A stretch of DNA of 64,000 bases from Eutreptiella sp. 'Long Island Sound 2002' (GCA_964036045.1 OZ038385.1:29449306-29513305); one strand, 5' to 3'; counted from the first letter of the stretch, positions 10,283 through 21,419 are shown. Numbers and translations: made by a program. Notes: a model not told the origin generated them from the sequence alone.

Positions 10283-11342
10283 TCAATGATCAATGTCGAA
10301 GTGGTCCAGCAGCAAGTCCAATTTCCGTTCAATTCGTTGCAGGTACCGGCTCCCCGCTTGTTCAGTCACCTCCTTCGCCCTTGGTTGGACCACAAGGTGC
10401 CCTTCGTATTCCACAAATAGCAGATAAATGAAACCGCGACTTTTTTTTGGCACAATCAGAGTGTCACACAGTTTGAGCACGTGGAAGATGCAGCCTATGG
10501 CCTGTTTTGCCTGGCGTTTTTGTCCATCAACACTGTGAATCTCAACAATTTTCTTAGCGCCGAGAACCATCAGAGCTATCGACTTCTCAGTGTCACCATC
10601 AAAATCCATGATGACATTGTCCTTTCCTTCGTTGACACGGAATACATGCGTGACCCCTGGGTCTGCTTTCAGGCCATGGAATCGAATGAGCGAAGACAGT
10701 CCATCCAGCAGTCTTTTGATGTTCCTGCTGTCCGGTTTCAACAGTGCATGCAGTCCACTATCGTCTTGTGTCGTCCATGCGTGGGACTTTTGCTTTGCTA
10801 AAACCTTACACAAAACTTCCACCTTCTTCTGCACCGAGGATTGTGTTGCCCAGTAGCGTACAGCAGGCTCCGATGAATCATATTCATCATCCTCTGGCGG
10901 CTCAACTTCCTCATCGCTGTCTGCAAACGTTGGATCTGCGAGAAAAGTAGCGACAGAATCTGAAAGTCATGTTTGCGTCTCAAAGCGCAGTTCAACCGGA
11001 CAAACAAAAAAACTAGAACTGCACTCAGAAGTTGTTACAACCTGCACACTCTGCAGCCTTGGGCTTTTCATCGGCGCCGGATTCACTGGAGTCGCTAACG
11101 CTTGTTGAGGAATCGTTGCCGTCGTCGTGTGAATCCTGTGACTCCTGTGATACATAACATATCATCCGTAGCTGACGAAAAGTAACAGTAATAATAGTAA
11201 TGGTGAAAGAGTTACACGTACCTCAGAGTCGTCTTTTTGGACACATTGCTTCTTAGACTGTACCTCCGAGTCGTCCTTCTGGTCTTTCTGGACACATTGC
11301 TTCTTAGACTGCTGCGACTCCGCTGCCGCCGGTGCCGCTGTA
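10283..11342 (-). CDS. Spliced gene of unknown family in transposon D
   Basis: I infer three exons: 11342-11222, 11144-11042 and 10935-10283. The introns start GTACGTGT and GTTGTAAC and end TATCACAG and TTCTCGCAG, and the frame runs through both junctions. Exon one carries a duplicated SKKQCVQKDDSE-type motif. Exon two and the start of exon three are very acidic and Ser-rich. The last 180 residues form a compact domain ending HFDIDH. I do not recognise it and see no DDE triad I would defend, so transposase is only a positional guess. The 5' exons are unresolved because of the duplication upstream. Confidence 0.45.
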
Positions 11343-11705
11343 CTGTGTGTCCGCTGAGACGCAAAGAAGCGCAAATGGCACATTTGAAGCGAAATAATAA
11401 ATGACAATGAAATTATAACAACATTTCATCAGACTTTCATAGTTTTCTTCATCCAATACATCGCAAAATCGGCATATTGCTTTTCAAATCTTTCCAAGCA
11501 GCGTGGAGATCGCGATGGCGACCGCTGTACTGTGTCTCCGCTGAGACGCAAAGAAGCGCAAATGGCACAGTTGAAGGGAAATGATAAATGTTAATGAAAT
11601 TGGGACAATATTTCAACATACTTTCATAGTTTTCTTCAGCCAATACATCGCAAAATGGGCATATTGCTTTTCAAATCTTCTGCAGGCAGCGTGAAGATCG
11701 CGATC
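11341..11705. repeat. 187-bp tandem duplication inside D
   Basis: Bases 11341-11527 and 11528-about 11705 are direct copies with small differences. Each contains, on the minus strand, an exon-like block (RFEKQYA-FAMYW) ending at a GT (GTATGT in one copy) and preceded by a CAG. This looks like duplication of an intron-exon unit; how it splices into the next exon is unclear. Confidence 0.6.
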
Positions 11706-11984
11706 GCGAAGTTACCGGCGGTTACGCTGTTTACAAATTTGAACTACCATTTCGGATTTACTTGGTATTTGGAGCACATGAAGGAACCATTCTGTCTCTT
11801 GAAAGCAATTCTTATCATCTCCCATCCCTACTGGCCACCAAATGGTCTCAGCAAGCAATCAAACGGTAAGAAACAGTTGAAACGCACGTTGAAGCACACC
11901 TTGTGGGACATTGAAAGTCAAATTGTAGTTCATCTCGCGGTTCAACCAGTTCTGGGATAATTGGACCTCATAAAGTCCTAGGTG

Positions 11985-14900
11985 TGGGGGGCCCTTCTGG
12001 AAACTGCGGACGGGTTCTTGGTCGCACAGCCAGACCACAGGGTTACTCCCCAACAGTCGTGCTTGTGAGGATAGCACCAGCATACCCGCGAGCAATTCCT
12101 GCTCATAAGTGGAGTAGTTCCCCCTGGCCTGGTTCCATTTCCAGTTCCAGTGGCCCAGGGGTACTAAGACCCACTTGTCGTCAGGGTAGCTGTGCTTGAG
12201 GGTTCCATCTCGGTTGAGACTTTCCGTCCCCCATTGGGAAAGGGCCGAGTCGAACTCCTCCTTCTCTAGTGCTTGCCATTGGAACAACGTTCCACCACCG
12301 CCCACATTGCTGGCGTCGGTCACCAGGATCATCTCACTTTGTGCCCTAGGCACGCCCAAGCACTTAGCGTTGGCTACCTTGTCCTTGAGCTCGTCAAACG
12401 CTTGTTGCTCTTGTGGGCCCCAGCGCCAAGTAGTACTCTTCTTGATCAAGTCCGTCAGAACGGCGCTGTCGTAGATGAAGTTTTTGATGTGGCGGTGATA
12501 GAAGTTGCACGCCCCAATGAAACTGCGTACATCATGAAGTCCTTTCTTGGGGTCTTCGTGTCGTACCTTGGCATCCATCAGGGGTTTGGCCTTAGAGGCC
12601 GCTGGGGTCCACCACCCATAGCCAACATCAAACCCGGGGTACTGCATGGTCTCCTGCATGAACTCACACTTCTCCAGCTTGAGTCGTGTGTGGTTCTCCT
12701 GGCAGACCGCAAAGAACCCACCCAAGAGGATTAGGTGATCCTCCTGGGTATTGGTCCCGAGGCATACATCGTCGATGTGAGCCTCCATCTGGGCACCACG
12801 GCATATGAGCTCCTGCACCTTAGGTCTCCTTCGTAGGATGGACAAGATCTTGTTCATCAGCTCTTGGAATAGAGCAGGTGCGTTAGCCACGCCAAACGGC
12901 ATGACCTTACACTTGAACACCCTCCCCCTGAGGGGTGATGAAGGCCAGTAGTTCCTGTGCGTTTGGCGTCAGGTCCACTTGCCAGAATCCGCTCCTCTTG
13001 TCCATTTTGGTCTTTTAGCGACAGGAGGTCATCTTCTCCAGGGTAGACTCCACATTGGGAATGGACCCTGAGTGGTTCAGCGTTTTCTTGTTCAGCTCTC
13101 CGTAGTCCACTACCAGCCGTTTGGCTGTAGACCCAGGTTTAGCCACCAGGAAACAGGGGCTGCCGTGTAGGGGGTAGTCCCCGTCCTTGTACTGGAGGAC
13201 TAGGCCAGCGTCGATACATTCTTGTATCTGTCGCTCAATCTCGTCGGCCTGCTCTTTAGGAGCTGGATAGGGTCTCCTCCGGATGTTGTGACCCACGAAC
13301 TCGGGTTTCAGCTTGACGTCCATCTGTACCAGCTTGTCACATGAGGCTGGAGGGGGTAGTTCTCCGAACACCTCCAGATAGGTCCTTATAAGCTTCTGTA
13401 GCCGCGGGTCCAATACCTTGATCTTGTCCTCCATGTCCTCGTCAGAGTGCAAGTTGCTTGCCCCCTGAGTAATAGACGTCGGGAGGTGGTCCCCCACCGA
13501 CTCTTCGCCCGTGGTAGTGTCCTTCAGCCCTTGGTAGGCATATAGAAGGTCTTGTTCAACCATCTCCGGTGGACGATGGCAACATAGCCGCGCTCGAGGG
13601 GGTTCACATACACATTCCTCCGAGAGGTCGTCCTCTTCTGGGGTCCTCACATTGGCGCCCCACACGCTCTTCATAAGCTTGAGATCTACCTCCCTTTGCC
13701 AGGTGGTGATCTTCTGTTCGAGGTCCTCCTTCAATTGGGATAGGTCTCCCATACGTCCTTGCTTCAGTGGCCATGAGCTGCGGGTAGGCTTCGCGTAGCA
13801 TAGCTTTTTCGCCACCAACTTCCTCTTGGAATCCACATACTCCCTGAGCCTGGATCGAGGGTCCAGCTCCTCGTCCACGGGGTCTTCCACCCTCGTGGAG
13901 AGTAGGGGTTTCAGTGGGGCGACGTACTCGGCGTTCTCCACTTCCTCCACACAGGTCTGCACGAAGAAGGCGTCGTGCTCAGTTTCGTCATCTGAGTGGA
14001 TAGAGCTGGGTAGCTCAGATAGTCCACACTCAGAGACTCCATCAGGAACAGGTACATGACAGGGAGAGTTGGGGGCGTTGGTGTCAGTCACTACGTACTC
14101 ATCTCCTCCGGGTGTAGTCTCAACAGCATCTTGAGGTCGTAGGCGATCTTTCAAGTCACCCAAGGCGAGTCCGTCGCTTTCTCGTTGTATAGCCTGGACC
14201 AGAGTCGGGTCCAGATCCTCCCAGGGGATGGAGGTAAGACCTCCGTCCACCACGCTCAGCATACTTTCCCATCCGGTTTTCCCAATAGGCGTGTTACGAC
14301 CCAGAGGCACGTAGATGGCCTCATCAGGTAACCGAACAGAGCTGATAGTCAGCCTGTCCAGGAGATTTCGCCAGTATTCGTTCCCCCCATGGGCTCCCCA
14401 ATCGGGGAAACACAGGACCATACGGGAACGTTCCAAGGCCACCTTGGTCAGCACCTTCCCCAGTTCACTGAACCTGGGGTTCCCGTAGGCAGTCCCGAAA
14501 GAGGGCCAGTAAAATTTGTAGCTGCAGTTCTTCCCTTTGCTGCAGTAAAGGTCCAGTACATGCTGCTTGTCGCTGGCGAACAACTCCACACTCAGGTCTT
14601 CTCGAGAGTAACCCAACTCCTTCAGACCCTGGTCTAGGACTTCCCCCAATAGTTGATAGTCCTCAGTTTTGGAGGCTACCATCATGTTCGAGGGCTCCTC
14701 CTTCGATAGCCTCAGGTAACTCGAGGTATGTTCCGACTGCTCCAGTGGCACAGACTCTCTGCCACTGCCGTGGTCCACGTAGAGGAGGTAGGGCGCTTGC
14801 AGCGTCAGGGATTGTATCTGGGAGTGCTGTACGAAGAAGTCAGTCCCCAGTACAAAGTCGAAGGCCTCAGTGTCCATCACATAGAAACGATGGGCGATAG

Positions 14901-15135
14901 TCCGGGAGCCCATAGGTACCTCCACTTCACAGTCCCCGCAGCTGTGCACCACATGTCCATCCCCCATGCGTATAGCAGCGGTGGTCATGGTGTTCTTCAG
15001 GCTCCCACAAGGTAAAATTTTCTTGGCCACTATAGATATGGTGGCGCCAGTGTCCAATACCCCCAGGGATTCGCGTCCCCCTAGTCGGATACGTACCCAA
15101 AACACCAGGTCTTGCGTGCCACCAGAGCGTCCCCG
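11985..15135 (-). pseudogene. A1 pol, protease, Dam-like domain, RT and RNase H part
   Basis: Protease comes first (LDTGATISIV near 15045). A Dam-methyltransferase-like domain follows at about 14296-14598 (ELFASDKQH, GNPRFSEL, FPDWG). The reverse transcriptase has catalytic motif HIDD at 12768-12779 instead of the usual YxDD. RNase H (VTDASN ... YEQELLAG) is next and runs up to D. The frame is shared with gag across a single UGA. Damage: TAA at 13015-13017 where A2 has TAC, and one extra C in the C-run near 12921-12927. D splits the RNase H/integrase linker. This copy cannot make full Pol without repair. Confidence 0.87.
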
Positions 15136-17632
15136 TCAGAACTCCGCGGGACAGGTCACCTCGAACCCCTTGTTCCGCAGTTTGCGGGCCATCCTCATGA
15201 AACGGCTCCTCTTCTTAGCGTTGCTGTCATCACCACCTTCATGCTCACGCTTGGCTCCTTGTTCTTGCTGGGCCTGCGTTTGTGAGCGTGTGGTAGGACC
15301 AGACTGCCCTCCAGAGGGCTCGGAGTTCCCCCCTGGACTAGGGTTGGGGTTGCCTCCGTTCTTGTCCTTATTCTTGTTGTCCTTGTCTGGCTGGCGGTTA
15401 GCGCCTCCTCCTCGTCCACCTTGACGTTTTTCTTGCCCTTGTCCACGTCCTTTCGACTTGCCCTTGCCGGAGTCGTTGCCTTTGCTTTTGCCTCCACCTT
15501 TGCTTGAGCCTTTACCAGGATCTTCACCCTTAAGCTTCGCCGATAGGCGTTGCTTAGGGTAGCACTCATCCTCGTAGTGCTTCCGCTTCCAGCAGAATGC
15601 ACACGTGATGGTGCACCTGTAATGATCCGGCAGCTTCGCTTTGGCGCCGGTGTTCTTCTCCTGCTGCTTCCCCTGGACTACGAAGCAGTCTCGCTGCTCG
15701 CAGTCAGGGGCATGCTGCAGGTGGCCCTGCTCGTCTCTGGCATCACACCAGAATAGCTCCTTAACGTTCTCCATGATACGGGCGTGGGCGTGTTTGGGAG
15801 TAGTCCCCTGCCCAGGTCGGGAACCTGGGTACCCTTTGCCATGGCCTCCAGAACCGCCACCACCCGGACGGTAGTTGTTCAAGTGCTGGTCGCTCTCCTT
15901 CTCCAGCGCCAGCACCAGGAGTAGCACACATAGATCCTCGTAGCGGAGGGATCTAGCCTTGCGCTCCGCCGTCGAACGGCACTCGTCCCATAGCTCTCGA
16001 GGGAGCTTGGCCACCAACCAGAACAGCAGGTCGTCGCTGCTGTAGGAACCGGGCGTCAGTCGTCCAGCCCAGTGATCCAGGTCAGCCAACAGCTCAGAGA
16101 CCCTGCCAGGTTTGGGGTTGTTGGGCAGCACGGGCAGGTTCTGGATCTCGGCCCTGATGGAGAGGTCGGTTTCGTAGGTCGGGTACTGCCTCTCCAGGGC
16201 AACCAACACATCGGCGAAGGTGGCGGAGTTAGTCACGATCTGCCTGACCTGCTTCTCCAGGTACTTGGTCTTGCAGCACTGCAGGAGCAGATCGCACTTG
16301 ACTCGCCCACTAGCGTGGGTTTGGCCGGTCAATCGGAGAAACCGGCCAAAATTCTCAGCGACCTCGCTGAGGTCCTTGCCTGTGAACTCAGGCAGGTTCA
16401 CCACGATCTTGGAGGTGGCAATAGCCTTCGCCTCCTGAGACCTGCTTCCCTCAGGGCGTCGGGTCTTCTTCTTCTTCTTCTTCTTCTTCTTCCCCCTCGG
16501 GTCCTCGGGGTCCTCCGGGTCATCGTCCTCCGAGGGCGAAGCAGAAGTCATCGACGGCGGCTCATCATTGGAGGGGTCTAGAGCCATAAGGCTCCACGAC
16601 CACCATTGCCCTCAAGGCTGTCAGCCCGAGCCGGTCCAGCTCGGCCCTCGTAGAGTTCGTCACGTGTCTGTAGGGCGGCTGGGCCGTTCTCGGTACGAAA
16701 GGACTTCTCGGTATAGCTGCAGGAGTCGGCATCAGTCGGCTCCTCAGGCTCCCCAGGGTGTTTGTCAGCCCTGCCGCCAGGTGGTTGGCCTGTACTCGAT
16801 GGGGTGACATTCTCACCGTGGTAGGTGACGCTTGGGGCGGTATCATCAGGGGCTCCAGTTTCTCTCGGATCTCTTGAGTGAGGTCGCGCACGATTTTTGA
16901 AGTGGCTCCTCGGAGCACCTCGTTGATCTCTGACCGCGTCAGGGACCTGCTGGAGGATCTCCCCCATCCTCTACTCCTGCCTCCAAGAGACTCAGGTCCT
17001 CTCCTCAACCCACTCAAGGTTGCATACCCAGGTGCATACCCAGGAACATCCACATAGGTTCCAGTAGTGGGTAGTGGATGGTGATAGTCAGCCGCATACC
17101 ATCGCGGCGCAGAACTGGAAGCCACCGGCTCACTGGCAGTAGTTGCCTCAGGGAACGCAGTGGTAGGTGGGCCCATACCATAGGCGGCGTAGGGAGGCAT
17201 GCCAGTAAAGGCTGTGCCCTCTGCCATAGACGGCTTGGTTATGGGAGTGGATGTTGCAGCGGCTGGGTCTGGAATTGGGAGTGTGGTGGTTATAGGAGAG
17301 GGTGATGCGTGGAGGCCAGTAGCGCTTGGTGCGCCTTCGAAGGTAGGGTCATTCGTCAGGTCTTGCCCTTGTTCCTCTCCTTCGTCTGCTTCGTCTCCAG
17401 CATCCTTCTCGCTCTCTCTCTTCCTCTTCACTGGCTGAGTGACCACCTCTTCGACTGGGTGGGCCCTGAAGGCCGTCTGGTTTCCATCCAACGAGTCCTC
17501 AGCCACTTCCACTGGCCCATGTAAGGGCTCCGAAGGTACAGCGCTAGGTCCAGGTCCAGGTTCACCAGGTGCTGGCCTTGCCGGTGCCTCAGGCGCTGTC
17601 TTCACGTCGGCGTCCTCCTTCCTTGTGTCCAT
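15136..17632 (-). pseudogene. A1 gag
   Basis: ATG at 17632-17630. The N-terminal half is Pro/Ser/Thr-rich. A basic run of nine or so lysines, encoded by a CTT-type microsatellite at about 16470-16495, precedes a capsid-like domain (VVNLPEFTGKDLSE ... PNNPKPGRVSELLADLDHW). The C-terminal part is Gly/Lys/Asp-rich with a zinc knuckle CAFCWKRKHYEDEC, in which A2 has Gly in place of Trp. A 14-bp deletion near 16578, relative to A2, shifts the frame between the two halves. The terminator is UGA at 15138-15136, followed by CGG, with pol in the same frame. Gag would form the intracellular particle that packages element RNA. Confidence 0.85.
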
Positions 17633-17719
17633 CTTCGTTCGCCCTTCTGGTTATATGTGACTGTACTCGGCGCACTGGATGTACGGCGCGGGGTTGCTGC
17701 TGGTGCGCAGAGACAGTCT
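17633..17719 (-). other. A1 leader between primer-binding site and gag
   Basis: A short untranslated leader of about 90 bases, conserved in A2 (37171-37257). I see no ORF or repeat in it. Confidence 0.6.
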
Positions 17720-17733
17720 GCCTCTTGCTACCA
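17720..17733 (-). promoter_or_regulatory. A1 primer-binding site
   Basis: On the sense strand TGGTAGCAAGAGGC overlaps the last base of the 5' LTR. It resembles the complement of initiator Met-tRNA 3' ends (TGGTAGCAGAGG type) with one extra A. The same sequence lies at 37258-37271 in A2. Confidence 0.6.
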
Positions 17734-18518
17734 GAAAAGTTTATAGTGGTTTCAACACTGTGTTTTTGCCTCTCCTGCTGCTTGCTGCTGGTGTAGGGTT
17801 TCCTGCTGCTTGTTTTTGGAGATGAAAAGCTTTTGTTTGCTGAAATACAGTCAATCCAGGATAGCCCAAGCCAGAGATATGCAAGGAGAAGAGAATCAGG
17901 ATGAAAACATGAAGGGCTGCAGTGTAAACAGTGAAAGATGAAAGAATATTCACAGCAACTGCAACTCAGGTCAAATCGGATTGCATATTCACAAAGATAG
18001 CTGAAATGTTTTGGAAAAGAGTTGGAAAACTGCCCCATGGTCACTCTATCTCCATAGTGCCATCTCAGGAGATGTGCACTCTTTGTTTTGGGTCCCATAT
18101 GTGCTGAGGTGGCAGGGCATGTGGCGATGAGGTCACTGCCATGTCACATGGGATCTTCCTACTTAGCTAGGCTGACCGGGAATTGAACCCAGGACCTCTC
18201 CAAAAGAGGTGCCCAGCCCCCTAGGGTGCATACCACTAGGACAGCTAGGAATTCATGGAAAAACATAGATAAATTCATGGGCTCTGCCCTGGATATGTCA
18301 GTACTCAGTCAACTCAGGGAAAGATGATTTGCCTCACATTGAAAGGGGATTAAGGGGTCCGCTCCATATCCTGATTGGGTGTTTGGTTCCATAGGTCAAA
18401 ATGTGTTATCACCACTTTTGGTGGGGCCAATACTAAGATAAAAATGCCTGGTTGCTCAGTGCATCCCTAATACAACTAGGGTATGCCTCAAAGCATTGGA
18501 AAAGCACTTCTTCTTACT
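17733..18518 (-). repeat. A1 5' LTR
   Basis: A 786-bp LTR matching 4908-5702; the length difference is one 9-bp repeat unit. It presumably holds the promoter. It carries the tRNA-like module at 18162-18249. The right edge is followed by the duplicated GCAAG. Confidence 0.92.
18162..18249 (-). other. tRNA-like module in A1 5' LTR
   Basis: Same fold as 5337-5424. One end-stem pair is lost here (AGCTAGG instead of AGCTAAG) and one loop base is changed. Confidence 0.5.
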
Positions 18519-18523
18519 GCAAG

Positions 18524-18708
18524 GGCCGCACGGTGCACACACGCAACACCCACACGACCCACAGGGACGCCCAGACCCCCAGCCAGCACAACACCCTGCC
18601 CCGCCCCCCCGACCACCAACAGCGCCACCCCCACACCACCCCCCCCCGCCCCCCCCCCCGAGACCAGGCCACGGACGCAACACGCGGCAGCCAGCACCAG
18701 CCAATTGA
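18524..18708 (+). pseudogene. L ORF-a, C-terminal end
   Basis: The last 61 codons of ORF-a after A1 is removed; phase is kept across the junction. The region is almost entirely Pro, His, Gln, Ala and Thr, with long C-runs near 18600-18660. Confidence 0.45.
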
Positions 18709-19963
18709 CGTCGATACCCCCGCCGACACACGCCACCGCGAATTCCCCCTCCCGCGACCGCCACAAGAGACCCCAGCACCGGACCCCACGCGCGTCAACG
18801 ACGACCACCCCCCCCAACCCACACCACCCCCCCCATCACACCCCGCACCACCAGCCGCCGCACCGGCCGAACCCTACGCCCTGCACAACCCCGCAGCGGT
18901 ACGGCAGCACCTCCGGGGACTCGGGGAACATGACGTCGTGCTGTGCCTCCGCACCTCCGGCACCAGCACCCGCATCCGGGCGGCCACCCTGGTCCAGGCG
19001 GCCACCCTGGGGGAAGGCGTCAGAGACTTCCTCTTCGACGCCTTCCTCCACGTCGCCCGACACGACCGCCCCCCACGCGCCACCCCAGAAGGCGAGAGCC
19101 CGCCCCCCACGGGGAGCCGGATCTGGGTGCCCCCCATCGACTGGGGGCGACACCTAGTCGGACACCCCGTGCCGGGGCGGGTGGACACCAAGGGCAGCAC
19201 CCGCTACCACGAGCCCGACATGGCCCACCCCCCACCCGGCGCCACCCCCGACAACACCAAAGAGTGGGAGCGGGAAACATGGGTAGCCCGGATGGCCTCC
19301 CTAAGCAACTTCCGGCACCACATCCCGGGGGACATCCCCACCCCCGACGAGCGGCAGCCAGCCCCCTTCACGTACATGACCCTCATGTACAATCTGCACT
19401 ACACCCTCTCCACCACCCACTACCACGCACCCACTAACCACTGGGTGGTACACGGCACCGACTCCCTCCTCCCCGCCGACTACACCCCCCCCACACACAA
19501 CCCAGGCCCCGACACATACGCCAGGGGGGACGACCCGGGCGACCCCCACATCTGGGGCACGTGGGAACGCAAATCCCTGGACACGCTGCTCTCTATCCGC
19601 AGCAGCTGCCAGGGCCTTGGTAGGGCGATGTATTGCCTCGCCAAGTGGACCCAACGGACCTGGGAGATCCCCACGGACCGATGGGTGTGGGTGGTCCTGC
19701 TGCGCCCCAAGCAGAGGGAAGCCCCCCCAAACCGCAGGGGACCCACCCTCCCACGCCCCACCACCCTACAGCTCTGCCCATACATGGTGGCAGCCCGCCT
19801 CATGACGCTGCTGTGGCCGGGCCCAGACACCCCCACCCAAAACTACCCCCACCTCACAGAGGAGGACATGCCCGGCATCCAGCGATGCTTCTTCCAGACC
19901 CTCGACTACCTCCAGCAAACACACCGGCACGTCCTGGAGCAGATATGGCTACCCCCTGGGTAA
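18709..19963 (+). CDS. L ORF-b, unrecognised protein
   Basis: A frame different from ORF-a is open from 18524 to TAA at 19961-19963. I start it where ORF-a stops; there is no in-frame ATG before about 19219, so it may rely on frameshifting, or its start has decayed. After a Pro-rich lead, a folded-looking domain of about 360 residues begins near 18880 (EPYALHNPAAVRQHLRGLGEHD) and ends near 19960. It is rich in Trp and has several charged helical stretches. No family is recognised. Homopolymer-poor codon use with C in third positions matches L pol. Confidence 0.45.
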
Positions 19964-19964
19964 C

Positions 19965-21419
19965 CCACGTGCCCGCGCAGCCGAGACAACGCCGCCACAC
20001 CAGCACCAGCACGCACGGTTCACCAGGGAAAACGCGCGCACACACCCGGTGCCCGAACCTGCACCCTCGTTCTCGCTACTTACAGGACCCAGCATCATAC
20101 GCCCACCCCCCGAAGCCCAGGACCCTCCGCCGTCTCCCACAGCCCTCTCCTCCGCCTCCGACTCCACAACCTCCACCACCACGAGCACCTCATCCACCAC
20201 CACCACCACGTCCTCATCCAGCACTCCACCCCCCAGGCCGCGGGGGACACCTCCCAAACGGGCCCCCAAACCCGCCCCCACCGCGAGCCACCCCACCGCC
20301 GCCAAGGCCCACGCCCCGGCGAAGCCCACGCCCACGACCCAGCAGAAACCCAAGACCGCCGCCAAACAGCCACCCAAACCCGTCAGCGCGCCACGACCGC
20401 AACCCGCAGCCAAGCCCAAATTCAAGTCCAAACCCGGCGCCACGACGGCAGCGCGAGCCCGGCCCCCCGCGGACGTCCTCTATGACATTCGGCCCCAGCC
20501 GTCCCAGGCCCGGAGGCAGCAGCGCCCAGCACGGCCCCCCCCCACCGTCACCGACACCGCCGCCACCACCTTCACAGCAGAGCGCGCCGCTGCCAAAGCA
20601 CGACGCACCTCGTCCCGCCACCTCTCAAAGCCCGCACCCCAGGCCCACGGACCGCCCCCGACCAGGCCAGAACGACGCCAGGGTCCGCCAGCAGCGTCCC
20701 CGCCCCCCTACCAACCCTCGATGACAGCCCACATGCAGCGCATGCCCCACTACCGCAGCCGCCGCGAGTCCCCGCCCAACCCCGAGGCGGAGACCGTGCG
20801 CGCACACCCGCGGGTCCACATCCGCGCGCGCCCCCACTCCCCGCGCACCCCCACAGAACAGGACTACGAGGAATCCCCCAGGCCCGCCACCGCCACGGGT
20901 CGCCACGACCCCGTCACACCCACCCACGCCCACTCCTCCGCCCAAGACCGCAGGCCCGCCCAGGGACAATGGTGGCAGCGCTGGACCCACACGCAGCTCT
21001 GGGAGCTGCGAAAGTGGGCCCGGGGAGAGCCCTCCCTCGAGGGCCTGGTCCATCGGCCCCGCAAGGGGTCGGTGGAGAACTGCCGCCTCCGGCCGGCGGG
21101 GGGGTGGATGCCGCAGGCCGCATGGGAAGCCATGCTGGCCGATGCGCTCCAACCCCTGGGAGTCCACCCCCGCAACCTCCCCGCGCCCCAGGACAACCCG
21201 TATGTCCTTAGGCGCCTGCGGGAGACCCTCCAGGAGACACAGCGAGACGGCATCCGCCTGTGGGACATCACCCAAAGCCCAGCCCCGCACAAACACACCC
21301 CCTCACCACCCCACAAGCGTCGGCGCACCAACACCGGCGGCACCCACAGCACCCCAGGAGCCCTGCGCACCACACAACACGACGCGCCTGACCCCCCAGC
21401 CAGCGGCGCCGCCACCTAA
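19965..21419 (+). CDS. L ORF-c, disordered protein with C-terminal Trp-rich domain
   Basis: The frame is open from just after the ORF-b stop to TAA at 21417-21419. An ATG at 19945 overlaps the ORF-b stop but lies in another frame, so the true start is uncertain. About 300 residues are Pro/Ala/Thr/Ser/Arg-rich and probably disordered. The C-terminal 110 or so (about 20960-21290, beginning WWQRWTHTQLWELRKWARG) look folded. The family is not recognised. It ends in a basic KRRR segment that could serve nuclear entry; this is inference. Confidence 0.45.
   Translation, partial: PRARAAETTPPHQHQHARFTRENARTHPVPEPAPSFSLLTGPSIIRPPPEAQDPPPSPTALSSASDSTTSTTTSTSSTTTTTSSSSTPPPRPRGTPPKRAPKPAPTASHPTAAKAHAPAKPTPTTQQKPKTAAKQPPKPVSAPRPQPAAKPKFKSKPGATTAARARPPADVLYDIRPQPSQARRQQRPARPPPTVTDTAATTFTAERAAAKARRTSSRHLSKPAPQAHGPPPTRPERRQGPPAASPPPYQPSMTAHMQRMPHYRSRRESPPNPEAETVRAHPRVHIRARPHSPRTPTEQDYEESPRPATATGRHDPVTPTHAHSSAQDRRPAQGQWWQRWTHTQLWELRKWARGEPSLEGLVHRPRKGSVENCRLRPAGGWMPQAAWEAMLADALQPLGVHPRNLPAPQDNPYVLRRLRETLQETQRDGIRLWDITQSPAPHKHTPSPPHKRRRTNTGGTHSTPGALRTTQHDAPDPPASGAAT

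Larger units (their letters stand above)
9756..11984. mobile_element. DNA transposon D with 77-bp inverted repeats
   Basis: Bases 9756-9832 and 11908-11984 are inverted copies over 77 bp with three mismatches, beginning CACCTAGG. A2 has the uninterrupted pol sequence, so the insertion point lies at AGGT/GGGG. The duplication is not clear: only a T, or GT, is repeated. Subterminal repeats such as TTGGCGTTTCAA (near 10000 and 10040) and AACGTGCGTTTCAA (near 10008, inverted near 11877) look like transposase-binding sites. Base composition is AT-richer than the flanks. Confidence 0.85.
4908..18518 (-). mobile_element. Chromovirus A1 (complete LTR retrotransposon, - strand)
   Basis: A full-length Ty3/gypsy element about 13.6 kb long, including D. 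Both LTRs are present, with the duplication GCAAG on each side (4903-4907, 18519-18523). On the sense (minus) strand the order is 5' LTR, primer-binding site, gag, stop codon, pol, a 2.2-kb 3' region, polypurine tract and 3' LTR. By eye the LTRs differ at about 17 positions plus one 9-bp indel, so this copy is older than A2. It is inserted in L and interrupted by D. Confidence 0.93.
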
